DNA of 64,000 nucleotides from Rothia sp. P100 (GTDB lineage Bacteria; Actinomycetota; Actinomycetes; Actinomycetales; Micrococcaceae). Below are positions 45,350 through 53,253 of this stretch, in pieces. The stretch is from contig NZ_JAMAYG010000001.1 in assembly GCF_023712425.1 (NCBI RefSeq), positions 682,001-746,000 on the forward strand. Direction: 5' to 3'. The stretch's first letter is position 1. Each line of letters starts with the position of its first letter. The notes beneath the pieces were generated by a model. It did not search any database, was not told the origin of the DNA, and saw nothing but the letters and a program-made list of their open reading frames with translations. The position numbers were made by a program, and so were the translations under genes.

Positions 45350-48061
45350 ATGTCTCAACTCCTCTATAGGCTGGGCGGTTTTGCTGCCCGGCGCGCCTGG
45401 GCCGTTATCGGCATTTGGGTCCTCATCCTTGCCGGAATCGGTGGGTCTTATGCCGCTTTCAAGGGCGAAATGAGCAACGAAATCACGATTCCCGGCACCG
45501 AAGCACAGCTGGTTCAAGAAGAGCTGGCTGACACCTTCGACATGAACACTAACGCCGCTACCGGCTCTGCGATTGTTCAGACTCAGGACGGCAACGAGTT
45601 CACCGAGGAACAGAAAGCAGCCCTTGCCAGCTCACTCACCCGGGTTGGGGAGCTTGAAACCGTTGATAGCGTCACCAACCCCTTTGAAACGGCAGCCCAA
45701 ATCGCAGATGGGCAGGCCAAGATAGAAGAAGGCCGCGCCCAGCTTGAGAGCGGTTCTCGCGACATTGAAAGCGGGCAGGCAGAAATTGATCGCAACCGCC
45801 CCGAAGCAGAAAAAGGTATCGCTGCCCTAGACGCAGCCCAAACAGACTTGGATGCCGGCAAGGCTCAGCTTGAGGATGCCCAGCGACAACTCGATGAGGC
45901 ACGCGCCGGGCTTGAAGCGTCTAACGCTCCCGCTGAAGCTTTCGGTGAGATCGAAGCCCAGCAGGCTGCACTTGATCAGCAGCGGGCTCCCCTCGAAGAA
46001 GCTCAAGCAGAAATCGATCGCAACCGCACCGAAGCTGAAGCGGGTATCAAGGCACTGGATGACGCCCAGGCTGCACTTGATCAGGGACGCACGGACCTTG
46101 AAACCGGCACCGCTGAACTAGAACGCAATGCGGCTCTGCTGGACATGACCTCCGACGCGACCTCCATCTCTGAGGACGGCTCAACTGCCATTGCAGGGAT
46201 CACTTTCACCAAGGAGCTCACAGCGCTCTCATCAGAAGACCTGGAGACCGTCCGCAGTGAAATGAGCACTGCCGCAGAGGACGCCGGGTTAAAAGTCACC
46301 TTCGACCAGACCATGCAGGGCGTTGAAACCCACATGAACATGACGGCCGAGATTATTGGTGTGGCAATTGCTTTCATCATTCTCTTTATCATGCTGGGCA
46401 CCCTTGTGGCCGCCGGTCTGCCCATTCTCATGGCCCTCATCGGGGTAGGTGCCTCCGCTCTAGGCACCCTAGCGCTCTCAGGCGTCATCGACATGACCAG
46501 CACTACCCCCACCCTGGGTACCATGCTGGGCCTGGCCGTTGGCATCGACTACACCCTCTTTATTCTCAACCGACACCGCAATAACCTAGCGCAGGGAATG
46601 GGCATTCGACCTTCCATCGCGCTGGCAACGGGTACCGCAGGTGGTGCCGTGGTCTTCGCCGGTATCACCGTGATGATTGCCCTGTTGGGTCTCAACGTAG
46701 TGGGTATCCCCTTTCTTTCCACCATGGGTAACGCTGCTGCCTTCGCTGTTTTCATAGCGGTAGCCGTATCAGTTACCTTCTCCCCCGCTGTGCTGTCTCT
46801 GATAGGATGGCGCCTCATCAGCAAGAAGCACCGCGCCCACCTCCAGAAGCGCGCTGAGCAGACCGCGTCCGAAGACCCCTCTGAGGCCGCGGCCAGCGTC
46901 CGTGCAGAAGCACACGCAGCGGCTCAAACTCACGAAGAGAAGAAAACCGGCTGGATTGCGACGGTCCTCAAAAAGCCTCTGCTCACCATCGCTGCAGTAG
47001 TTTTGGCTCTGGGCGCTCTCTCACTACCGGTAGCGGACATGCGTTTAGGGCTGCCCGACGGTTCCTCCCAGCCCACTGATTCGGCAGCTAACATTAGCTA
47101 TAACCTCATTGCTGATACCTTCGGTGAGGGCCGCAACGGCACCGTAATCGCGGCGGCGCGACTCCCTGAAGGCACCACTGAGGATGAAGCCGCAGCGCTT
47201 CAGGTGGATATCGGCCAGGACATTTTGGAACAGGACCACGTCGTCAGCGTGATTCCAGCACTCATCGCCGAGGATCACTCAGCTGTGCTCTATCAGGTTG
47301 TTCCCGCCGAGGGCCCCAACTCAGAGTCAACCACCGCTCTGGTGCACGAGCTACGAGCGCTGACCCTGGATACCGACCGGGGGCAGGTTAACTTCGGTGT
47401 TACCGGCCAAACCGCCATGAATATCGATATCTCAGAGAACCTTTACCGGGTGCTACCCATCTATGTGGGGATCGTCATTGGCCTTTCGCTTCTGGTGCTC
47501 GTTCTGGTCTTCCGTTCCATCCTGGTGCCAGTCACCGCAACCATTGGTTTCCTCTTCTCGCTGTTGGCAGCGATGGGTGCCACTGTGGCGGTATTCCAGT
47601 GGGGCTGGGCTAGTGAGCTCTTCGGTGTTTCTACGCCCGGGCCCATCTTATCCTTCTTGCCTATCCTCGCCGTCGGCATCCTCTTCGGTCTAGCCATGGA
47701 CTACCAGCTCTTCCTAGTATCCGGCATGAAAGAGGCCCATAGCCGGGGGCGCGGAGCTCAAAAGGCTGTGGTTATCGGCTACCAGCACGGGGCTAAAGTG
47801 GTCACCGCAGCGGCCCTCATTATGGCCGGTGTCTTTATCGGCTTCGTTTTCTCGGGTGATCCCATGATTGCTTCTATCGGCTTCATCCTCGCCGCCGGCG
47901 TCCTCTTTGACGCCTTCCTCGTTCGTATGACGCTGATTCCGGCGCTCATGTATCTTCTCGGTGAGCGGGTCTGGTGGATTCCCAGCTGGCTCGATAAGGC
48001 GCTACCTGATCTGGACGTTGAGGGCACCAAGCTCGAAGCTGAAATGACGAAGGCGGGCTAG
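45350..48061 (+). CDS. MMPL-family exporter with long extracytoplasmic coiled coil
   Basis: 903 residues with about 12 transmembrane helices. Helix 1 (about 18-37) is followed by an unusually long loop (about 40-330). Residues 117-262 form a heptad-like Glu/Ala/Gln/Asp-rich coiled coil with an internal duplication. The RND Asp-Tyr pairs are AVGIDYTLFILNRHR near 396-410 and GLAMDYQLFLVSGMKEAHSRGR near 781-802. The coiled-coil loop resembles the YhgE/Pip-type insertion seen in some actinobacterial MMPL proteins. The substrate is unknown. Control by the upstream TetR protein is likely. A strong hairpin ends the unit. Confidence 0.87.
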   Translation: MSQLLYRLGGFAARRAWAVIGIWVLILAGIGGSYAAFKGEMSNEITIPGTEAQLVQEELADTFDMNTNAATGSAIVQTQDGNEFTEEQKAALASSLTRVGELETVDSVTNPFETAAQIADGQAKIEEGRAQLESGSRDIESGQAEIDRNRPEAEKGIAALDAAQTDLDAGKAQLEDAQRQLDEARAGLEASNAPAEAFGEIEAQQAALDQQRAPLEEAQAEIDRNRTEAEAGIKALDDAQAALDQGRTDLETGTAELERNAALLDMTSDATSISEDGSTAIAGITFTKELTALSSEDLETVRSEMSTAAEDAGLKVTFDQTMQGVETHMNMTAEIIGVAIAFIILFIMLGTLVAAGLPILMALIGVGASALGTLALSGVIDMTSTTPTLGTMLGLAVGIDYTLFILNRHRNNLAQGMGIRPSIALATGTAGGAVVFAGITVMIALLGLNVVGIPFLSTMGNAAAFAVFIAVAVSVTFSPAVLSLIGWRLISKKHRAHLQKRAEQTASEDPSEAAASVRAEAHAAAQTHEEKKTGWIATVLKKPLLTIAAVVLALGALSLPVADMRLGLPDGSSQPTDSAANISYNLIADTFGEGRNGTVIAAARLPEGTTEDEAAALQVDIGQDILEQDHVVSVIPALIAEDHSAVLYQVVPAEGPNSESTTALVHELRALTLDTDRGQVNFGVTGQTAMNIDISENLYRVLPIYVGIVIGLSLLVLVLVFRSILVPVTATIGFLFSLLAAMGATVAVFQWGWASELFGVSTPGPILSFLPILAVGILFGLAMDYQLFLVSGMKEAHSRGRGAQKAVVIGYQHGAKVVTAAALIMAGVFIGFVFSGDPMIASIGFILAAGVLFDAFLVRMTLIPALMYLLGERVWWIPSWLDKALPDLDVEGTKLEAEMTKAG
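45779..46085 (+). repeat. internal duplication in the MMPL coiled coil
   Basis: A segment coding AEIDRNR-x-EAE-x-GI-x-ALD occurs at about residues 144-178 and again at 221-255. The DNA copies (about 45779-45855 and 46010-46085) are still clearly alike, so the duplication is fairly recent or under homogenising exchange. Confidence 0.7.
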
Positions 48062-48074
48062 GCACCCGGTAAAA

Positions 48075-48136
48075 CTTTTCGCCCGAAAGGAGTTAAAAGC
48101 AGCCAGTTTTTAACCCCTTTCGGGCGAAAACTTTGT
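48075..48136 (+). terminator. long hairpin terminator after the MMPL exporter
   Basis: TTTTCGCCCGAAAGG at 48076-48090 pairs with CCTTTCGGGCGAAAA at 48116-48130, with inner pairing GTTAAAA/TTTTAAC, then CTTTG. Confidence 0.8.
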
Positions 48137-48181
48137 GCGGGAGAAATACGAGAGATAAACGGCCCCCAGTAGACTTGACCC

Positions 48182-49180
48182 ATGCAGACTTTTACCGCTG
48201 ACCAAGCAGCCGAACTCGCCGTCGTCACCCGCGGGGGCTTTACCGAATCCCGCCACGTAGGTTCGGTGGTGGTGTTGGACTCCGCCGGCCAGGTCGCTTT
48301 CTCCGCTGGGGCACCCGATGAGTTGATTTACGCCCGCTCAGCTCTCAAGCCCCTGCAAACCATTGCCTCGATGAACGCGGGAGCTGAGCTACAAGGAGCG
48401 CAGATTGCTCTAGCTTCTGGCTCCCACACCGGCTCCTTTGAACATATGAAGGTGGCGCAGACCGTCCTTGCTGAAGCTGGTTTGACCGCTGATGATGTGC
48501 AGTGCCCGGCAGCATGGCCCGCCGATGAGCCTAGCTACCATGCCCTCGTGCAGGCAGGTCACGGCAAGCAGAAACTAGCCTATAACTGTTCAGGTAAGCA
48601 CGCCGCTTTTCTCTGGGGTTGCGTGAAATCAGGCTGGGACACCGCCACCTATCTTGAACCTCAGCACCCTTTACAACAGCTGGTTCTTCAAACCATTGAG
48701 GACTACACCGGTGAGACTGCCCAGCATGTTTCCGTTGATGGCTGCGGCGCTGCCCTGGCAGCAACATCCCTGACGGGCTTAGCCCACGCGTATTCAACGC
48801 TGGGCGTTGCCGCCTACAACATTAAGGCGGATGCCCGCGCAGCTACCGTTGCCACCGCCATGATCGACTACCCAGAATACGTGCACGGGGTAGGCGCCAG
48901 CGATACCGTCCTCTCTGAAACCCTAGATGCCGTGGTGAAGCGTGGTGCCGAGGGTGTTCTGGCTATTGGCCTGCAAGGTGGGGCAGCCGTAGCTGTCAAA
49001 ATGTTGGACGGCTCAAACCGGGCAGCATCTCTGGTGGCAGTTCGCGCTTTACAGGTGGCCGGGCTAATCGAAGCTGATGTAGCTGACCGTGCGGTAACAG
49101 CTACCACCTTCCCCATCGTCGGTGGCGGCGCCCCCGTGGGCGCTATCAGACCGGGGGCAGCTTTTGAGGAGCTGCTTTAA
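48182..49180 (+). CDS. asparaginase (L-asparaginase II family)
   Basis: 332 residues. The family (Pfam asparaginase II, Rhizobium AnsA type) is marked by ESRHVGSVVVLDSAGQVAFSAG near 20-41, YARSALKPLQTI near 49-60, SGSHTGSFEHM near 80-90, NCSGKHAAFL near 138-147 and DGCGAALAA near 183. It hydrolyses asparagine to aspartate and ammonia and is not related to the bacterial type I/II enzymes used in therapy. The TAA stop shares a base with the ATG of the next gene. Confidence 0.85.
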   Translation: MQTFTADQAAELAVVTRGGFTESRHVGSVVVLDSAGQVAFSAGAPDELIYARSALKPLQTIASMNAGAELQGAQIALASGSHTGSFEHMKVAQTVLAEAGLTADDVQCPAAWPADEPSYHALVQAGHGKQKLAYNCSGKHAAFLWGCVKSGWDTATYLEPQHPLQQLVLQTIEDYTGETAQHVSVDGCGAALAATSLTGLAHAYSTLGVAAYNIKADARAATVATAMIDYPEYVHGVGASDTVLSETLDAVVKRGAEGVLAIGLQGGAAVAVKMLDGSNRAASLVAVRALQVAGLIEADVADRAVTATTFPIVGGGAPVGAIRPGAAFEELL

Positions 49181-49563
49181 TGGGGATCCGGCGTAAGGTA
49201 TCTGAGGACGCCGGGGCAGCGGCTCTTGCCGCCATTAAACAAACCCTGGGCTCAGCTGACCCAGCCAAAGATTTTGCTGCTCTGCCCCGCACCGTTCGGG
49301 CAACCGGCGTCCGTTATCTGCTGGAGGAACTGGCAACCTTGGCTCCCGGTAACTCGGTGGAAGTACGGGTACCGCCCTTTGGTGTGACACAGTGCGTGGC
49401 GGGGCCTCGACATACTCGCGGCACCCCGCCCAACGTGGTGGAAGCAGACGCGCTGACCTGGTGCCAAGTTGCTCTGGGCTTTGCCACCTGGGGCGAGAAA
49501 GTTGCACTCATCTCAGCATCCGGGCTGCGCTCAGATTTAAGCGACTACCTGCCGCTCTTCTAA
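49180..49563 (+). CDS. sterol-carrier family protein (SCP_3-like)
   Basis: 127 residues. The sequence RATGVRYLLEELATLAPGNSVEVRVPPFGVTQCV and the ending DALTWCQVALGFATWGE fit the short actinobacterial sterol-carrier-like family, possibly binding lipids; its biology is not known. It normally lies between the asparaginase and purF genes. Here the IS-bounded island begins 75 bases after its stop. The start overlaps the asparaginase stop by 1 base, so the two are translated together. Confidence 0.78.
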   Translation: MGIRRKVSEDAGAAALAAIKQTLGSADPAKDFAALPRTVRATGVRYLLEELATLAPGNSVEVRVPPFGVTQCVAGPRHTRGTPPNVVEADALTWCQVALGFATWGEKVALISASGLRSDLSDYLPLF

Positions 49564-49638
49564 AGATTCGACGCATTAATCACTAGCTGGGTGGGGCGAC
49601 CTCTTGCCAACTCATCATCGTGGGGCTGGTGCAACATT

Positions 49639-50530
49639 GAGGCTTATTCATAAGGTCCCACTCGCCGCCAAAAGCACCAAACCCCGCATCACCGAAAACA
49701 CCCGCCCATACACCCCCAACGGTCGCCGAAACCCAGAATGCAAAACCCGCCAGGTCTTCACCTGAGCAATCGCACGCTCAACCACCGAACGCAACCTCTT
49801 AATCTGACGATTCACCATCGTACGATTCCGGCTCATCTGCCCACCAGCAGGCCGCTTATTCGGTGTCGCCAGCCCTAAACCGATATAACCCTTATCAGCC
49901 AAGGTTGAAGAATCTAGCAACTGATCTAACCCGTGCTCCTTGAAACAATAAGCATTATGCATAGCCCCTGGTAATGGATCAGTAATGGCCAAGAGTCTAC
50001 CGTCTAAAGTACAGATGATCTGGTGGTTGAAACCCGCACGTTTGTGCTTACCGGAAAAATTTATTTTACCTTGTGAACGCCAATTCCAGACTGGAATGAG
50101 CGTTTCATCAACGACGAGAGATCCGGATATACTGAGAGCTTTCGACAGTGGCTGAGTTAAGGGCTGCAGTACTTGATGGAGTGCTTTTTCTCTCAGTCTG
50201 ATAGTTCTTGAGACCGTTGATTGAGAGATGCCGAAGAAGCCTGCTAGTAGCTCTTCGGTGAGGTTGTGCCGGTGGTAGATGAGTGTCATCTGTAGTGTTT
50301 GGTTCAAGCTGAGTTTGCGTGGTTTTTCATTGGGTCTGTGCCATATTAATCTGGTTTGTGAGGTGATGAGCACTGTGGCGAATTGCTGGCTAGATAGGCG
50401 TGTTGTACGCTGGTGAGGCAACGGTCTCTCCGGTATGGCTTGGGGTTATTTCTGGCGATTTAACTCTCTATTTTTTGCCGCTGGCGGGGTCGTCGTCTAG
50501 TTGGTGGGACACCCCTTATGAATAAGCCTC
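49639..50530 (-). mobile_element. intact IS5-family (ISL2-like) insertion sequence
   Basis: 892 bases bounded by inverted repeats beginning GAGGCTTATTCATAAGG, with a shared GTGGGA/TCCCAC a few bases inside (the right end has a 4-base insertion). The direct repeat ATT flanks both sides (49636-49638 and 50531-50533), matching the ANT target duplication of ISL2-type elements. It carries one transposase. A related decayed copy lies at 53.3 kb. Confidence 0.85.
49648..50421 (-). CDS. IS5-family transposase (DDE_Tnp_4 type)
   Basis: 257 residues. An N-terminal helix-turn-helix lies at about 52-75 (LTEELLAGFFGISQSTVSRTI). The DDE triad can be placed at Asp105 (LVVDET), Asp176 (LADKGY) and Glu215 (SVVERAIAQVK), all intact with no frameshift, so it may be active. 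The protein ends 9 bases inside the left inverted repeat. Codon use differs from neighbours (Thr/Gln/Asn-rich, lower GC). It is transcribed on the minus strand, toward the sterol-carrier gene. Confidence 0.88.
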   Translation of the reverse strand: MPHQRTTRLSSQQFATVLITSQTRLIWHRPNEKPRKLSLNQTLQMTLIYHRHNLTEELLAGFFGISQSTVSRTIRLREKALHQVLQPLTQPLSKALSISGSLVVDETLIPVWNWRSQGKINFSGKHKRAGFNHQIICTLDGRLLAITDPLPGAMHNAYCFKEHGLDQLLDSSTLADKGYIGLGLATPNKRPAGGQMSRNRTMVNRQIKRLRSVVERAIAQVKTWRVLHSGFRRPLGVYGRVFSVMRGLVLLAASGTL

Positions 50531-51030
50531 ATTACAAAATCAGCAAGGACAGCTCAAAAGCGTAGGATGCGAAAAGTTTATGCTGTGATAGTGAGTGGCA
50601 TAAAATCTAAACAACCCCAACTAGCAGATGCTCTAGACTACGCGTGCGAGGGTGACACTCTCATCGTCACACGGTTAAATCGTCTAGGTCGAAGCACCCT
50701 CGATAAGCTCAAAACTCTTCAATCAATTGACGCAAAAGGCAGGCGAGTACAAGGCCTAGATTTCGATTCAGACACTAAAATACCAGCAGAAAAGCTCGTC
50801 ACCTCCGTGATAGCCTCCCTGGCTCAATGGGAGCGAGAACTCTGCTGATAGAGCGCACTAAAGAAGTTCTGACTCATGCCCGCTCACAAGGGCGCTATAG
50901 TGGAAGATCTGCAGCTCTCACGTCTGAGCAGAAAAAGGCGGTGCGCTCCGCTCTTAAAGATGGAAGGAACACTAACGCGGTCGCAAAATCGTTGGTTTCT
51001 GAAAGTGTAAGTTGATACTTCAACCAATTT
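50531..51030 (+). pseudogene. serine recombinase/resolvase remnant
   Basis: The plus frames give pieces of a Tn3-type resolvase: LQNQQGQLKSVGCEK, then after a one-base loss in an A run VYAVIVSGIKSKQPQL...GDTLIVTRLNRLGRSTLDKL...ASLAQWERE, then after a two-base insertion near 50843 LLIERTKEVLTHARSQGRYSGR plus a helix-turn-helix remnant. A stop replaces the expected residue before YFNQ. The N-terminal part with the catalytic Ser (Y-x-R-V-S) is missing. The element at 49639-50530 interrupts it: the reading frame joins across the ATT repeat as GCA-ACA-TTA-CAA. Confidence 0.78.
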
Positions 51031-51118
51031 TTAACAGTAAATTCTAGATACCAGTTAAAAGACCATCCCTCTTACTATTGCAGGAACCTTTGAGCACCAC
51101 GTAGCCCTCCAGACCCTA

Positions 51119-51967
51119 CTAGTTCCGATTCAATCCAAACTGCCGCGACAAAAGAGCCCGCTTAAAATGCGTCTCCGCTTGGTCCACCTCTAGCTGCGGC
51201 GTCTGCGGCCCAAAAATGCGTAAAAGACTGAACTGATACCTCTGCGCATAATCCGCATCAGTAACCTGCAGCTCACGCAAAGTAACATTACCCCCGTGAC
51301 CGTCTGCCGCGTAAGTCCTCCACCTTCCCAGAATCCTCTCGCTACCATCGGCTTTACCCACATAGTGCTTCCCGGTAACCGTATCTGTAATGAGATAGAT
51401 CCCTTGCACAGCTTCCAGCGCAGCCCGCCACTTAACATATAGAGAATCTTCCGACACCACCTGTTGAAGCTCAGCATAGCTGAGCACAACATTGTCGTAT
51501 CCAGGGAAATCCTTCACCTCACGAGGAGCTATTTCAGCTACCGCAAGGTTCTGAGCATACCTTCCCAGTTTTGCCCAATTAATATAATCTTTAGTCCACT
51601 TAATCAGTAGCCGACCCTGATAAGTAGCGAAAACCTGACTTACATGAAGATCAAAATAGCGATGATCTGCGGTACGTTCGGCAAGAACCTCACCGTTATT
51701 TTCATAGACGGCATGTAAGCGGCATTTTCCTCCTGTTTCTGCTAAGAAGACAAACCAATATGTGGGCGGGTCCTGGGGAAATTTACGGGCGTGAACAGCT
51801 TGCTCGCGCGTATATCTCAGTATGGACTCAGCGGTGGACTCAGTAAGAGAGGAAAGGTGTGCAGCGCCTTGGGAATGTCTGATAAACAGAACCTCCTCCA
51901 GAGGGATATCAGTTAGATCAAGGAGGGTTCTGAGCGTGAGCTGGGGATCATGGGGGTTCTTATGCAT
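51119..51967 (-). CDS. GIY-YIG nuclease-domain protein with unknown N-terminal domain
   Basis: 282 residues. The C-terminal domain has the GIY motif at 189-191 (QGIYLITDTVTGKHYVG), YVG at 202-204, an Arg at 215 (GRWRTY), catalytic metal Glu265 (VDQAETHFKR) and Asn near the end (GLNRN), so it appears complete. Residues 1-170 form a domain I cannot name, starting with LRTLLDLTDIPLEEVLFIRH. GIY-YIG proteins cut DNA in restriction, repair or homing. The N-terminal domain also occurs in other actinobacterial proteins of this kind. It is transcribed on the minus strand toward the recombinase relic and is divergent from the next GIY-YIG gene. Confidence 0.75.
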   Translation of the reverse strand: MHKNPHDPQLTLRTLLDLTDIPLEEVLFIRHSQGAAHLSSLTESTAESILRYTREQAVHARKFPQDPPTYWFVFLAETGGKCRLHAVYENNGEVLAERTADHRYFDLHVSQVFATYQGRLLIKWTKDYINWAKLGRYAQNLAVAEIAPREVKDFPGYDNVVLSYAELQQVVSEDSLYVKWRAALEAVQGIYLITDTVTGKHYVGKADGSERILGRWRTYAADGHGGNVTLRELQVTDADYAQRYQFSLLRIFGPQTPQLEVDQAETHFKRALLSRQFGLNRN

Positions 51968-52203
51968 GATTTCTAATATATAGATTTCACGGGCTCTTAA
52001 GGTGAGAAGGCAAGCGCCTTAAATGCGGTCCACTCCCAAGTTATATAGTGAATAAAGATATGTGTTGGGCTGAGCTTGGAATCTGACAATCGGAGACAGA
52101 AGAACCACCCAAACACACCATAGTTACCGGACACGACGTAAAGTCTAAAACACGAGCCTTACCCCTATCATCTGGGGCACTAAGAAACAAGAGACGACCA
52201 ACA
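51968..52203. promoter_or_regulatory. divergent promoter region of the two GIY-YIG genes
   Basis: 236 bases, AT-richer around 52040-52070 (GTTATATAGTGAATAAAG), the likely promoter zone. No operator symmetry was recognised. No gene is seen. Confidence 0.35.
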
Positions 52204-53088
52204 ATGCCTACTCCAAAAACAGTTCAACTCTTCCTTCTGAATGGAACACCCACCGGTCCCATCAAATGTTCACTCTCCAACTGGACAGGAAGAGTCTTTC
52301 TCGTCCCCCGCACAAACCTCAAACCCCTCTCAAAACAGCGGCCTGACCTCAGCCACAACGGTGTCTATCTCCTCTTCGGGTCTGAAGAGGCCACTGACCG
52401 AGAAATGGTCTACGTCGGACAAGCACGCTCTCGAGCTAACGGCAACGGAATCGCCGGACGAATCGATGAACACAGTACCGACAGGCTGAGCTATTTCACT
52501 CATGCCATTATCATCACGACCACTGATGACTCTTTTGGACCCACTGAAATTAGCTACCTGGAAAATAACCTCTGGAAAGCTGCGCTGGAGGCTGAACGAT
52601 ACAAAATCGCTAACAACAACACGCCCTCACCGGGGAACGTCACCGAAGAAAAACAGGCGGAACTGGATGAATTTATTGAATACACCAAGATCGCCGTTGG
52701 TTCCTTAGGATATAAGGTCTTCCAACCACTAGACGAAACCGCTACGCCACCTTTGAGAGACGACACCTCAAATACCGTTGAGAAAGAAAATACCTCTACC
52801 TTGTTTTTCAAGGGCCAAAACTTTCATGCACGAGGCAAACAGACCGCTGATGGTTTTGTAATCTTGAAAGACTCTACAATTCGTGCGGAATCGGCCCCAA
52901 GTTGCCCTCCCAGCCGAGAAAGTTATGTGGAGAAATTCGCTGATTCTCTCGAAGACTTTCGGCTAACCAAGGACATATTATTTAGGAGTCCTAGCACAGC
53001 TGCAGTATTTGTCTCCGGAAGAAGCAGCAATGGTTTAAAGGAATGGAAGAGTTTTGAAGGAGTACCTCTGAAGGAGTTAGAACTGTAA
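52204..53088 (+). CDS. GIY-YIG nuclease-domain protein with C-terminal DUF4357
   Basis: 294 residues. GVY at 53-55 (NGVYLLFG), YVG at 70-72, Arg86 (GRIDEH), catalytic Glu120 (SYLENNL) and Asn139 form a complete GIY-YIG core near 50-145. The C-terminal ~60 residues (DILFRSPSTAAVFVSGRSSNGLKEWK) match DUF4357, a domain often fused to GIY-YIG or to restriction-related proteins. It belongs to a different GIY-YIG subfamily from the divergent neighbour. GC and codon use are lower than the chromosome around it, suggesting transfer. A weak hairpin with TTTT follows. Role unknown; nuclease activity is likely. Confidence 0.8.
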   Translation: MPTPKTVQLFLLNGTPTGPIKCSLSNWTGRVFLVPRTNLKPLSKQRPDLSHNGVYLLFGSEEATDREMVYVGQARSRANGNGIAGRIDEHSTDRLSYFTHAIIITTTDDSFGPTEISYLENNLWKAALEAERYKIANNNTPSPGNVTEEKQAELDEFIEYTKIAVGSLGYKVFQPLDETATPPLRDDTSNTVEKENTSTLFFKGQNFHARGKQTADGFVILKDSTIRAESAPSCPPSRESYVEKFADSLEDFRLTKDILFRSPSTAAVFVSGRSSNGLKEWKSFEGVPLKELEL

Positions 53089-53141
53089 GAACTCTGCGTA
53101 CCTATCTACTGTATAAGAACTGTCTTGGCGAAATCCCCTCG

Positions 53142-53188
53142 TGAGCTCTTTCCAGAATGAATATAGGGTAGCTACAAGAGCTCATTTT
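53142..53188 (+). terminator. hairpin after the GIY-YIG/DUF4357 gene
   Basis: TGAGCTCTT at 53142-53150 and AAGAGCTCA at 53176-53184 are perfect complements around a 25-base loop, followed by TTTT. Confidence 0.5.
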
Positions 53189-53253
53189 GACACCGAACCC
53201 TTCAATATCTCGTTATATGATCGACTCGTCAATCCCCCCTGATCAGAAAGTGA

